Shown: positions 1 to 22,776 of the stretch, piece after piece | Position numbering within the stretch: position 1 is the stretch's first letter | Layout of the letters: every line of letters starts with the position of its first letter | Assembly: GCF_964340395.1 (NCBI RefSeq) | Contig: NC_135567.1 | Coordinates: 15,865,306 to 15,929,305 of the forward strand | DNA from: Glandiceps talaboti | Taxonomy: Eukaryota; Hemichordata; Enteropneusta; Spengelidae | Direction of reading: 5' to 3' | Length of the DNA stretch: 64,000 bases | Notes under the pieces: generated by a model | Database searches by the model: none | Seen by the model: the letters and a program-made list of their open reading frames with translations, nothing else | Told to the model about the DNA's origin: nothing | Translations under genes and position numbers: made by a program

Positions 1-3000
1 CTTCATTATCACTTCCACCAGCTGCAGCTAGAAATTATCAAAAAACACAAAATATTCAAATTTTAAAAGTTAATTTGATAAAATAATCTTTTTCTTCTTA
101 GTTTCAGGTAGTTTCTTCGAAAGAATCATTTTAAAAATGATAGGTCGTTATTAAAAAAATGATATGTTTGATTCTTTTCGAAGTTGAATAAAGTTTATTT
201 ATCCCTGTGTCAATATTTCACTTAGCCCAGAGAATTGTCGTTAGTTTCCTAATCTAGCGACCCTACCCATCGCCCAGCTCAAAGCGTTTTCAGGCCAAAA
301 TCTGCTCTCAATTTGAAATTACCACCGAGAGCTGTAAGAACATCCAATTGGAGGGTTAATGCAAATTGAGGACGTTATTGCATTCACATGTGACTCACAT
401 TCAGACTGGGAGTTGGAATTAGGTTTTAAATACAACGAATGAAGAAGCCAGTTACAAGGATCTGTTAATGCTGGATAGGACCCGGATGTATATATTTCAA
501 AGCCAAAGCCATGAAAAAGTCCCAGGGCTATAGTTACAATGGGAATCACGAAACCTGAACAAAACGGCGTCTGGTTCCGCAAAAATTACCAACACTGCTA
601 CAAATTCTTACCAGCAGCGTTACATTGTATCATCTGGAGCAACAATAATCCTACCACTTGACATGGCTACATCCTATAATCTTGCTCGACAAATACCTCT
701 GTTAGAAAGATTATTGTTTGGCCAGATATAAAATATAGCACTGTTCATAAGATATTTGTTGAACCAGATGACTTTTGGTAAGATTTTTTTAAATTTCTGT
801 TAAGCCAGGCGATACAATGTAACATTTTTGGAAAGATTTCTGTTGAGCCAGACGATAAAATGTTGCAATTTTGATGAGATTCATATCTAGCCAAACTACG
901 CTTTGTTTTAGGTCGCATGATTCTGATGTTATTGTAGCCATGTAAAATTAGTTGGACTAGTTTTTAGGCAAGTACAAAACACACACAAAAACCAAAACAA
1001 CAAACAAACAAACAACAAACAAACAAACAAACAAACAAACAAACAAACAAACAAAAATCACCCGAGTTTATCTAGGCTAACATACCGGTTGTAGTAATAT
1101 CACTATTTACTCCAGTTACTTCATCTCCATAATTACAGTCACCAGTAATGTGGTTGCATTGGGACTGAATGCCACACGTACAATTGTTTTTGCAGTTGAA
1201 ACCATAAAACCCAGCATCGCATGGACTTTCACAAAGTTCACCAGTCCATCCACTTTCACAAACGCATCCGGTGTCATGGTTACAACGCTCGCTATTTGTG
1301 CAATTATTGCAATTCGTTTGACAGTTTGTTCCAAAGTATCCGGTTCCACATGCTAAATTACAATCGTTGCCATGGTAACCAGCGCGACACGTTGTGCAGT
1401 TTCCAGTGACATGGTGGCATTCTCCCTGTCCACAGTTTTCATCACATGATGAAATACAACCATATCCATACTTTCCGAGTTGACATGGTATATCACATTG
1501 TTCACCTCTATATCCAGGCTTACATCGATCACAGTCACCAGTCACGTGGTTACAAAGATAAAAGTCATTACATTGACATTCGTGTTGACAATTGTCTCCA
1601 TGGTGATAACCATCACATTCTTGGTCACATCTATTTCCAGTCCAACCAACAGTACACTGACAATCACCAGGAATTGATGTATTACATGTTTCACCGTTGT
1701 AGCAGTTGAGACATTTCTCACTGCAGTGATAAAACACGCCAGATACATCCGTGGAATAAGGTAATGACAATGTAACATTGCAGATAGTACAGTTATCACC
1801 TGTCCACGGCACTCTACAAATGCATTCTCCAGTGTCTCGATCACAGAATGCTCCGTTGAAGCATTCACAGGTGAGATCACAGGTCTCACCAAAGCTTCCA
1901 TCAGGACAATCGCATACTCCTTTAGATGGATTACAAACCTCGTATTCCTGACACGAAGGTGTACAACTGCATTCTCCGGTGATGCGATCACAGTTAGTCA
2001 CACCAGAACAAGGACAATCACGGCTACAATCTTGTCCATATTTTCCAACTGGACATCGACATATACCTTCCTCACACACCTCGTACTCCTTACATATTGG
2101 ATCGCATGATTTTTCACAGTATTGTCCCCAATTATTTGTTTTACATAGGCATATTCCATTCGCAGGATCGCATTTACCATGATTTGTACATTGGCATTGG
2201 TGTTGGCAAGTGTTTTCATAATGACCGTCCACTTGACTACACGACACAGACTGCTGACAACTTCCGTTACAGGAATTACTGCAGCCTGATCCATACGTAC
2301 CCGTTGCACATTCTTTAATAGGAGAATAACAAGATGATATTCCGATTAATTACTACCAAACTTGAGAGGCTATAGAGTTTCAATTAGGCTGCACGATGTG
2401 TTTAAGCCCCACACAAGATTTATTTTGTTACAAATTACATAAAAAATACAGACACTGTAAACACAAATCAACATCACCGTTGGATGAAATAAGGAAGATT
2501 CAAGCACAAAACTGTTTATTTGTGTTCACAGTGAGATAAAATGTAACATTTTATGAGTTTGTGCGCTATCAGTGCCTGTAGTTTGTCTGTGTGATTCATA
2601 ACAATACATCGTGCAGCAGAATTGAAACTCTACACTCTCTTCATTTTGGTAGTAACTTCGAATATTTATGAAATTTTAGAATATAGAATTAGTGATGTAG
2701 TTATAGCTATATGTTATGTTATGTTATGTTATGTTTTATGTTTACAAATAAAATACACATAATTTAGAACGCTGGGAGAGTTTTCGACTTTTGTGTTTTG
2801 GTTAAAATTTCAGTACTTATCAGTCTCCCACAAAAGTTGAATTTCCAACAGATTGTGGCAACTTGTACAGAAGTTACACTATTTTTAGTCTCGGTTACCC
2901 AGACTCTCACCGTTGGGGGCGTTACTGCGAGACCACCCAGACGTCAATATCCATGTGTAATCAGACCAAGGAATCTTCAGACCATTTAAAGAATTCTGTG

Positions 3001-5475
3001 TGTGGTATGACTTTTAAACCAGAAAAATCTCAATTTATTAATATTTGCATATGTACAAATTGGACCCCTTGGGACACAGTAGTTCCTCTATCTAAAATAC
3101 GGGGACTCTGAATTGGCAGACGTAAAATTAAACACACATTTTTGATGATGTATACAGCATTTCTGTAAGATAGGTTATTCAAAACAGAGGAGTATTACCT
3201 GTACATATACCATTAGTCAGATAGTAACCATTACAACATTGATACATTCTGAAAGAAATCAAAATATCAAATAAATTTACAGGGAAATTGAAGTTGTCTT
3301 GGGTATAAGCAGACACGCAATCATGTTGATTATCAAATCCATGTGTAACAGTTAATATCAGTTGAAAAGCAAGCAATTCAACCCATGAGAATCATCAAAG
3401 TCTATGTCTTTTCAGTAGAAGCTTGTTTCTACTGCATCGTATGTACAGGAATAACAAGGCTTATCACTATGTCCTGCTGTGTGTGTGTGTGTGTGTGTGT
3501 GTGTTTATGCGCGTGCGTGCGCGCGCGCGTGTGTGTGCGTGCGTGCGTGCGTGCGTGTGTGTGTGTGTGTTTAGCGTCTCTGTTATAGCTGATTTTAAAA
3601 ATACCATTTGGAGGTTCTGTATGTTACAATCACACAGAAACTAATAAGAAACTATACATGCTACACTTTAAGATAGCAAGATTGAATGAATACAGTTTCT
3701 TGCAACATTTTGTCTGAATGATATGAACTGACCATGCAGACATCAAGTGCAGACATCAAACCATTGACGCCCGCGTGTCTGCAACTAGTTGCAGTATGTT
3801 GGTTTAAATGATTTATTTCACTTAGACAAAATGTAGCAACACATTGAAGTCTTGCTAATAAAGTGTAGCATGTGTAGTTTTGTATCGATTTCTGTGTGGT
3901 TGTATCAAACAGAGCCGCTGGACGATATTTTGAAATTCGTTGTATCGTTAATGTGGAGTTGAAATGTGTGTATGTTTTCTTTGATAAAATGAAGAAAAGT
4001 AATATTTTCCCTCTGACATTTGTTTGATAATGCAAAATAAGTGTCAATTACAGTTAAAATAATTAAAGTTAAAATAAAATGCTCTGGACTGAAAATAAAG
4101 TAAGTGGTTGTAACTCAATAAACTACACAACATTGATAAAATGTATACGAATTATTGAACGTTTAAGGATTGTAAAAAAATGACAAAAACAACATTATGC
4201 CACGACCAGTCTGTGAATATGTATGTTACTTTACATTTTATAATTATTGAAACGTCACATGCATAAAAAATGACGAATATCGAGACTGATGTCGCTTAAG
4301 GGCGTGTGTACGTGCATCTGAAGGAATCGTGCCGTGGAGAAATCGCCAATTTCGTGACTTAGCATGAGACCTCGACCAAGTACGCGATAAACATGCGCAG
4401 ATACGCTGCGCAGACTAATGTCCAGCTTGTGATCTCATAACCTGACTCACACGCTCTTAATATATAGAATGTTTCATATGATATCGTATGAAAGGAAGTC
4501 ACTTGAGTCTACCGTCATATACAATACACATTATATACAGTGTTAGTAAAACGGGTCACCTTGAACTCATTTATTCAACTGGCTTGCTAAATGAACACAA
4601 TCGACCTGGAAATCAAAACCCCTGTAAATTCTCCAGTCAGGAAAAAAACTGGATTTAGGAGCTGTTTTAGTGGAACCGGACCACCATATGAATTGCTTGT
4701 TACCGTTCCATCATGGACCATGCTCTGCCTTCTAGCAATTACTCATTTCACAAACAATCATCGTGCTCTGTCTCTTGGCGTCACTAATAATACAGCTAAA
4801 ACATGTGAGAGAGGACCACAATGGAAATAAGTTGTTAAAACTTGTTTGTGTCATCCTCAACAAAGGTATTCAGTGATGTATCTGTTTTGTCTTTCATGCG
4901 AATGTGATAGCTGCCGTATTGTATATCCGTTTTAGTTTGTGGTTTTCTGAACATTTGTTTGCTAAATAAAACCAACCAGTCACCCAAACATGAAGTGTTG
5001 GCAGAAATATGGCATATATATTTACGATCTTAAAGTTGACAATTTGGAAAGTTTAGGTTGTTGTTTTACTTGTGATAGATAAGAACAGTTTTATTGCTGA
5101 ACACAGATTGATTGTTATTGAAGGAAGTTGAAAAAGTGAAATAAAGTAAAAACAAACAAACCTTTACTCAATCACAATCTTACTGTGTTCAACAGTCAAA
5201 GTGTTCTCATCCAGTAAGTAAAACTGCAATCTCAACTTGACCATTGAAATGTGTGTGTTATGCAGAGTCTAATACACCCCCTGTATTAGCTGTATGTCAT
5301 CATTCAGAGCCAATTCTATGTCGATTACTTACCCATCTTCGGCAGCACATGAATTTGGAATCATGTCAGAGAAGAGTCCAGTGTTAAACTTCCTAGCCAA
5401 GCTTTCAGAAACGAAATGGAAATAAACTAGGCACATAAATGCTGCTGTGAGGGTCAGTAAATTTGACGTCACCAT
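1..5475 (-). CDS. Gene A: EGF-module (MEGF/CED-1-like) receptor or secreted protein, 3' part outside window
   Basis: Spliced model on the minus strand, exons in transcript order 5475-5333, 3248-3199, 2312-1086, 27-1 (continues off the left edge). Donors and acceptors are GT-AG and phases match (2, 1, 1). The product starts with a signal peptide (MVTSNLLTLTAAFMCLVYF, cleavage near residue 25), then a shortened EMI-like segment (NSCAAEDG joined to MYQCCNGYY), then about nine to ten EGF-like modules of MEGF type (CxxGxYGxxC, CxCxNxxxCD, GxCxC). At least 473 residues lie in the window. The start was chosen because it is the only Met that opens a signal peptide in phase with the next exon. The last exon visible encodes only a short Ala/Gly/Ser/Asp linker, which suggests a transmembrane exon follows outside. 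It is divergent from gene B. The family (MEGF10/11, Draper, CED-1, SREC) serves engulfment and ligand scavenging; the exact ligand is unknown. Confidence 0.85.
28..1085 (-). other. Gene A intron 3
   Basis: No coding exon is supported here. The stretch holds a degenerate copy of the 43-bp-repeat element (about 720-910) and a (CAAA)n tract at about 1000-1055. The acceptor of the next exon, ctag at 31-28 read on the minus strand, follows a T-rich tract. Confidence 0.6.
720..930 (+). repeat. 43-bp element, degenerate copy
   Basis: About three diverged units (GAGCCAGACGATAAAATG) followed by a weak tail match (AGCCAAACTACGCTTTG). Confidence 0.6.
1086..2312 (-). CDS. Gene A exon 3: EGF-like module array
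   Basis: One 1,227-nt exon enters after an AG at 2314-2313 and leaves at a gtatgt donor at 1085. It encodes Cys-rich modules that are much more diverged from one another than those of gene B. Spacing varies, and there is a spacer without the usual pattern around NVTLSLPYSTDVSG. Several N-glycosylation sequons are visible (NCT, NVT, NTS). The reading frame without splicing would end a few codons after the donor. Confidence 0.88.
2349..2655. mobile_element. Foldback MITE-like element with about 48-bp inverted ends
   Basis: The left arm begins TTACTACCAAA, passes TAGAGTTTCAATT and ends GCTGCACGATG. The right arm is its diverged reverse complement. The interior is AT-rich and noncoding. It sits in gene A intron 2. 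A fragment with TATAGAGTTTCAATTAGG recurs near 53281-53300. Confidence 0.75.
3479..3571 (+). repeat. (GT)n/(GTGC)n microsatellite
   Basis: GT dinucleotides with an inner GCGT stretch; alternating purine-pyrimidine, so it could adopt Z-DNA. In gene A intron 1. Confidence 0.9.
4591..4830 (+). other. Uncertain open frame with a hydrophobic segment
   Basis: A 79-codon frame lies on the strand opposite gene A, inside gene A intron 1. It starts MNTIDLEIKTPVNSPVRKK and has a hydrophobic stretch (LLVTVPSWTMLCLLAITHF) followed by NNTAKTCERG. The layout (polar lead, hydrophobic segment, Asn/Cys) resembles exon 1 of gene C. No convincing next exon was found, so it may be a solitary or dead first exon, or chance. 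Confidence 0.22.
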
Positions 5476-6059
5476 GTTGATAAATGTGTTATATTAACAG
5501 TAGACACGACTATCTCTTGAACGGCCTTCGTCTTTTAGTGGTCTGAGATTTAAAGTGATTAACAGTTGTAAGGCTCTATTACATGCAGGAAAGAAAACTA
5601 CTCATAGGCAATAGGAAGTGAATATTATATCTTTCAAAGAATAGACACAGTCATTGCTAGGACAAGTACAGTCAAAATACACCCCTTCCTGGCTGTGCCT
5701 AGATATGATAAAGAGAGCGCACTTTACAATACCGCGTACTCAAACACAAATGCACAGTCATACCATAGACCCTCCACGTTCTATGGTCATACAGGCATAC
5801 ACGGACACAGACATACAAACAGACAAGCACATATACACGACCATTTGTCAGCAACAATATCCTGTGAGGTTCGTACTTCCTCAAATCAATATATATGCGA
5901 TTTTTAGGTCATTTTGGGAGTAGAAATCCTAGTAAATTGAGGAAACTATCCTTTTAAAGTTTAAGGTAAATAAATCGAGCATTGCCGCGTTCATTCTGAT
6001 ATTTTTGACTAAAATGTATCCAGTTCTTGCTGTTCCAGATGATAACATAAGGGAAACGT

Positions 6060-6230
6060 TTATAAGAATTTTAACAAGCCAGACGATAATATTTATAAAC
6101 ATCTGTGAGATATTTTATCCAGACGATAAAATGTAGCAATGTTGGCACAATTTTTGTTAAGCAGACGATAAAATGTAGCAATATTGGTACGATTTTTGTC
6201 GAGCCAAACGACGCGTTGTTTCTGGTTTCA
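6060..6230 (+). repeat. 43-bp element, short copy
   Basis: Three diverged units (AGACGATAAAATGTAGCAAT) followed by the same tail (GAGCCAAACGACGCGTTG). Confidence 0.7.
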
Positions 6231-6371
6231 TTTTGTGATTTTTCGTTGCAATCAATCCATGACATTGGATGTAATTTGCAGAACTGGAAGATATACCTTT
6301 AAAGATGCTCTACTAATATTGACTGGGCCGTGGTCAATATGCTCCTGACAATATCCACTATCCCCTCCCCC

Positions 6372-6514
<143 letters not shown>

Positions 6515-8416
6515 ATCCAATATGTAAAATTTGACCCATCAACCATTTCTGATAATGTTTCTTGGGTGTGTGGTTAATTATAACGTAATTGGTTTGATTT
6601 GGTAAATTTTAAATTTGTACTTTTACATGTTGAGAAGACGAGGGATACCGATTCACACAGATCAGCGCAATAGACAGGCTCCCTCTACACAAAAGTTGAG
6701 TTTAGTGTCCCTAGTTTAGCTTTTTCTAGTGTGGATATCAAGGCTCGCTTTTGAGAATCGTCTGCTTTAAGACAATATAGATTTGGTTTTAAATTGTGAA
6801 ATAAACTCTGAAAATGAATAGTTTTACCCTCTCTAGAAATAGTCCTCTAAATCTGATTCCAAAATGAATAGATAACTGAATCATATGGCATGGCAGTTAT
6901 GCAACGGTGTTTGTTGCATTTGCAAAGGTTAAGGGTTAATTTTATTCTGTTCCTGTTAAAGTTTTCTAAAAGCAGGTCACCAGAAATCAATGTCCAAACT
7001 TTTTCAAAATGTACATTTTTTTCACGAAAATGACCGGGAAAAGAGCAGATTTTTCACGGAACAAGGAAGGAGGGTAAAGTTCGCAGTTGTAGTGACTTTA
7101 TTTTTAAATAATTTCCTTTTCGTTGAGTACGAAAATAGGACAAGTTTTAATATTTCCTAATCGTGCATAGGTGTAAAAAGGGAAAGAGAAACGTATAACT
7201 CTTGCTTACCTCACGAAAAATTTATAAGGCACCATTAATTAAATATTTAGTTTGCCATCGTTGAATTTCCCGAAAACCTACCAGACTTGTACAGACTTGG
7301 AAAAACAGAAAAAAACACCACAATGCTCGCATGTCATGTAAAATTCACTTTTCTGTTGATTCATTTTCTATTTGTACCTAAACCTACTAGACTGTGATTA
7401 CATATACATGTCAAAGATCAAAATTTTGATTGTCGTAAGCAACTATTTAGAGATATGTGTAGTTCTGACGATATTTGAATGGTCTTTCCATTTCACAATA
7501 GTATGAATTACAGCCGTGCACGGAAATGTTGAGCAAAAGGAAATGTGTTTTTTCCTTCAAAATCTACCGTCAAACGTATCCGCACGTGGACGGCAAACAA
7601 AGACTTTAATAAATGGATGGCGCCAAATGGTAAGGTAAAATTCCAGTCAGTCAGCTTTTTTTTTTCACCGTGCTTTCCAATCCTGCGTTGCCATCGTGTA
7701 TTCTCTAAAACTAAGAATTTCCGAATTATATATTTTTTTCATCCTTCAGCTGACGAAATACGAGTAACTTAAGGAGCCTTGTCACTACTTGTCTAGCAAC
7801 TCGTCGTGACAAAAAATTAGGTCATGAGTATTTTCCAGCTAAATAAAGACAAATGTTGGGAGATAATATAATTAAATCTCCTCAAGAAGCATAATTTATG
7901 AAAAATCAGGAAAAAAATAATGGTGATTTGACTCATATTTCTAGCACCGCAAAACCAGTGACGTAAACGACCTGGTATATAATCCATATTTTCTGTTCAA
8001 AGACAATAACTTGGCTTGTGTATGGTATAATAACTTAGGTCAGGGTATGTTACAGTCAGCAAATGCCTTGGCATTCGTGAACTTTTTGATCATATCCCTG
8101 ACGCCATATTGGATCGTATACAGTCTTTTGGTCTTGACAAACATTTTATATAGCTCCGCAAAGCAGTCAAATCTAAATATGTTGTCCTCAAGCGAACTTG
8201 GCCTATGAGTTCCGTCTTCATATCATGACAGTATAGCCTTGACCTTAAACGACCACAAATCTTTGTGTTAACGTTGATGTTAGTGCGTCATAAATACAGA
8301 TTATTTTTAGTGAGTGTGTATTTCCTTTTTGAATATTTTTTTTCTTATCTTACTTGTCCAGTGAAGTGTACCATAAACTTCCTCGTATCATATTGCGGAA
8401 TTAGTACATTTTGAAA

Positions 8417-8424
8417 TATAAATA
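8417..8424 (+). promoter_or_regulatory. Candidate TATA box of gene B
   Basis: TATAAATA lies 91 bp upstream of the gene B start codon. This spacing would give a 5' leader of about 60-70 nt. The match is good but the region is AT-rich, so chance is possible. Confidence 0.3.
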
Positions 8425-8514
8425 AATCGCATACATATTCACCTCAGTGATATTACAATAAAGGGACCCGACAATTAAGCATTAACAGCTAGACTGTCAT
8501 AACTAAATGTTAGA

Positions 8515-18505
<9,991 letters not shown>

Positions 18506-19109
18506 GAAATAAATAGTCATGGGAGATTTTTATTACACTTAAAGCTTTATCAATCGGTTACCATGGCTACAACAAGAATTCTAACTCTCCGAGGCGGACG
18601 TGATGATGTTTATGTTGGACTACTGACGTGACTTCAATTAATGACGTACCAACGTTACAAAATTCACGATTTCACTGAGAACGAAATCGAGGCAGTTATT
18701 TTTGTTCTCTTACAAATGAATGCAATATTTGAACTTAACTGTGATATATTCAAGCAGAACAAATGAAATTCTACACATCTCAAAATTTAATTTAAAAAAA
18801 AAAAGATCTTGTTTTAGATTAAGTTTGAGAATGTTATTCTTCCATGTTGTTTTTTGCCATTTTTTTGGGAGAAATTTCATAGAAATATTTCGAGTGGTTT
18901 ATCTTCTTGTCAGTGCAACAGTAGTATGTACTATAACTAGTTATAACTAGCTATAACTAGCCTTAACTAGCCAGAGACTTAAAGTGTTTTTATATTGACT
19001 GAGTAGGTTTTATTTGTTCGTCAAACTTGCAGAACTGAAAATCTGCTTACCCAGCTTACTCAGAATCCTAAATTTGAATCATTAAAGCTACATGCACTAA
19101 CCGGAATGT

Positions 19110-19213
19110 CTATTTATTATTTATTAATTTATTAATTTATGTATCTAATATTTCTTTACTTCTTTCTTTGTTTATTTATTAATTCATTTGGTCATATATT
19201 TATAAATTTATTT

Positions 19214-19272
<59 letters not shown>

Positions 19273-19505
19273 TTTGTTCGTTCGTTCGTTCGTTCGTTCG
19301 TTCGTTCGTTCGTTCGTTCGTTCGTTCGTTCGTTTGTTTGTTTGTTTGTTTGTTTGTTTGTTTGTTTGTTTGTTTGTTTGTTTGTTTGTTTGTTTGTTTA
19401 TTTATTTATTTATTTATTCATTTTATTTTGTTTTGTTTCCTTTCGTTTCCTTTCGTTTCCTTTCATTTCGTTTCGTTTCGTTTCGTTTTGTTTTGTTTTG
19501 TTTCG
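19110..19505 (+). repeat. (TTTA)n/(TTCG)n/(TTTG)n array
   Basis: TTTA, then TTCG, then TTTG, then TTTA, then TTTCG-type pentamers in sequence. Confidence 0.95.
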
Positions 19506-19964
19506 TTTCTTTTCTTATAAGTACTCCAAATATCGTACATGTTAAACTATATTAAATCACCAGTGGGTAAACGTATTTGTAAAGCTCTATACATAATACA
19601 TTACACTTAATTCCAAAAACATTTATTTTTTAAGTCCGCACTCTAAAATCAGTGGCCCGACTTCAGCCAGTTACTGTACTATCTAAAAACAACATATTAT
19701 TATCATATACAGTGTAATATCTTGAATATAATTGTTGGATGTCTGATATTAATCGCAGAAATAATACTCCAGTTACTGCAAGGGCAACTTTCAATATTAT
19801 AAACAAAAGGAAGACCATACGATGCTATGAACTATGTCTGACGATAAAACTTCTCAATATAAAGGAGATACTTTTTATGTTTCTTCAAAATCTGAATGAA
19901 GCAAGAATATGAATGTTTGAAACACTATCTAAATAAAAGACATTTTAGATGATATGGTGGTGTA

Positions 19965-20137
19965 CTTTTGTTGTTGTTGTTGTTGTTTGTTGTTGTTGTT
20001 CTTTGTGAATGTGCGGTGTATGCGGCACGTCCTGTTGTTGTTGCTCTTTGTGTTTGTGTTGTTGTTGTTGTTGTTGTTGTTCTTTGTGAATGTGCGGTGT
20101 ATGCGGCACGTCCTGTTGTTGTTGCTCTTTGTGTTTG

Positions 20138-20174
<37 letters not shown>

Positions 20175-20210
20175 CTTTGTGAATGTGCGGTGTATGCGGC
20201 ACGTCCCAAA
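19965..20210 (+). repeat. Compound repeat: three copies of a 33-bp block separated by (GTT)n
   Basis: TTCTTTGTGAATGTGCGGTG followed by TATGCGGCACGTCC occurs three times, with (TTG)n tracts and a GCTCTTTGTGTTTGTG link between. Confidence 0.9.
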
Positions 20211-20314
20211 GTCATCAGTCAATGAATATTTGATAACTCTATCTGTCAAAAATGCGTGTTTCATTTACATTTCAAAACAGTACTGTGTCCTTCAAATGGA
20301 ATAAATGGCATTGT

Positions 20315-20705
20315 TATTCTGTGACGTCACGAAAATACCAGCGATTTGAAACTAAGAGGCCGCCTTGTTCATAATAGCCACCATAGTCTGAAAAATTATG
20401 TTCCAAAATATACAAATAGCATCGATCATTCAAAATTCAATCTTTGTTATCATTATTTTAAAAGTGTAATGACCTCTGTATGACCTTGATGTTCCATGAC
20501 GTCACGAAAATTAAAATACCAGAAAATATGAAAGTAGAAGACCGATCTTTCTTTTCATAAAAACCAGGATGCAGTCTGACGAACTCAATTCCATTATTAT
20601 TTGCATAGGAAAACAATGCTGGGACCTCCAAATCACATTGTATTCTATGATGACGCAATGAAAATATCAGAAAATTGAAACGGCGAGGCCAACGTTTTTT
20701 CGTAA
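20315..20705 (+). repeat. Diverged tandem repeat with TGACGTCACGAAAAT
   Basis: Blocks with TGACGTCACGAAAAT, CCAG and a GAAACnnnGAGGCC-like part recur at about 20323, 20499 and (degenerate) 20650. Each contains the CRE-like palindrome TGACGTCA or a relic of it. Confidence 0.5.
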
Positions 20706-21908
20706 CAATCATGTATGTACCATTAAGTAAATTTAAAAAAAAAATCTAAAATAATTTTTTGTGAGAAGTTTCAGTTCCTCTGTTCATTCACATGATTAAT
20801 AATCTACTTACGCCCACTTCTAGTCGTTTTTTTATGTATTAACTTCTCTTTTTACTACAGACCACTTTTCATATGTGTAGCCTTGAATAGATTCCTTTTA
20901 CACACGCCACAATAACACTTAGTGTATTGAAAACGCAATAAAAGATAACGCCTTGGTGACGACCTTTGACCTCCAGTTCAATTATGCAAACAATAATACA
21001 AAACGATGAAAATTTTCTTTTTTTCAATTTGTCACAATTACTCGTTCAACAATTTCTGACGATAAGTGTGTATTATTAGTCTTGCGTGTGTGTTAGAAAG
21101 GATGTGTTTTATGCAGGAATGTTAATTGTTATAGTCATGGTACAATTTGAAGTCTCCGCGGTTTCGTTCGATTCCTTTGAAATTACCACTAATAGTTTCC
21201 TGTTCCCCTGTGAATTTTAAAAAAAACGAGGTTGTAAAACTAAAGAGTGTGTGCGGAGAATAATACACGCCAACGTGAAGAATAGCTGTTAGAATTTTTT
21301 CTCACGTTGCCAATGCAACTAGGGAAATTTCAAATTTAGAAACATGAATCGGATGTGATGGGAATGGCCAATTTGGTTACTATTCAGGTGCCTGGATCCT
21401 CCGGGGGATAGTTTTAGGTTAGCCGGGAGATCAAAATAAATTGTTAACAAAAGGTCAGTGTGGTCTCAAAAGAGCTTATCTATTCAAGATCATGTCGTCA
21501 TGGAAACGTCTCGACACTCGAGCATGATACAGAGATTTACCCAATGAAATAAGTACTCTGAATGTCTCCTAAATTCGTTTGACGAGATTAGCGTGGTACC
21601 CCGTGTTAGTATCGTCTATTCACACGTGCCAGAATTACTCAGCACATCAGTCGGTCGACTCTGTTTGTGTGTTTGATATTTATTTTTCATTATTAAAACA
21701 ATACGAAATTCAAATAAAAGGTCCACTCACTATTTTCTGCATGTATATATTCAATTGTGTTTCTTTAAAGTCAGGTGAACTTAAAATGTGCTGGAGGAAG
21801 CCGAGAAGGGATTTTAGATTTCAGACTTTCTTAGAAGTTATGGATTCCAATTGTTACATAAAGTATAAAACAGGTGGGGGTTGACAGGAGAATAGCTTCA
21901 GGGGGAAT

Positions 21909-21939
21909 GTGATGATGATGATGATGGTGATGGTGGTGG

Positions 21940-21991
<52 letters not shown>

Positions 21992-22233
21992 GGTGGTGGT
22001 GATGGTGATGATGATGATGATGAGGAGGAGGAGGAGGAAGAAGAAGAGGAAGGGGGGAAAGTGTGATGATGACGAGGGCAATAATTAGGATTTTGATGTC
22101 GATGGCGTATGAGATGTATTAGGAAACAGAGATATTACATTACTGCATACCACACATTGAAAGTAAACAAACGGGAGAAGACGAGACAAAACAAACAATA
22201 CGGCTAAAATGAATACAGGGCAAGCCTTTGTCT

Positions 22234-22269
<36 letters not shown>

Positions 22270-22330
22270 CAGACAGGCAGACAGACAGGCAGACAGACGG
22301 ACGGACGGACGGACAGACAAACAGACAGAG
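21909..22330 (+). repeat. (GAT)n/(GGT)n/(GAG)n and (ACAG)n arrays
   Basis: Trinucleotide array at about 21909-22050 and an ACAG/ACGG array at 22226-22330. Confidence 0.9.
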
Positions 22331-22776
22331 ACAGATTTCGAACAGAACTTCATATACCAAAATACGCCCCTGGTATGTTACATTATGTACGGTTTAGAAC
22401 GATAATGGCGTCGTTAGGCTCGGCGCGGTCATGGCCTCTTTACTCCGAGAATAATAAATATAAATTCGTGAGACTCAAACGAGGTCACATAACAAATTAA
22501 TCAAAGCTGATGACGACAGTAATTATAGAACAGGTCAGTTGGAGCTATTATTATGCTAATTAGATAATTGAAAGTGAGGCAGAGCAGACTGACCTGCGTG
22601 GTACTTTCGGAGAGAGAGAGAGAGTTCACAATCGTAAACCAGTTGTTGTTAAATACATACCTGTCTCGTTGTTACACGGACGTCAACGGAATCATTATGT
22701 TAACTCTACAATGGAGTTTTTTCATGTCGCAAGGTGAATAAGTAGCGTTGCAGTTGAGACAGGGAGACGTGACAAA

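Larger units (their letters stand above)
18506..22776. other. Intergenic region between genes B and C
   Basis: No exon is supported. It contains a TTTA/TTCG/TTTG array, a three-fold compound repeat, a diverged tandem repeat near 20.3-20.7 kb, and GAT/GGT and ACAG microsatellites. The promoter of gene C should lie in its right end; no clear TATA box was seen. Confidence 0.5.

Noticed and set aside
319-582. Minus-strand open frame with a hydrophobic stretch (FVIPIVTIALGLFHGFGF) as a possible transmembrane exon of gene A
   Set aside because: The splice site and phase could fit, but the competing exon at 27-1 has a better polypyrimidine acceptor and a linker-like sequence. The rest of this frame looks random and ends without a basic stop-transfer flank.
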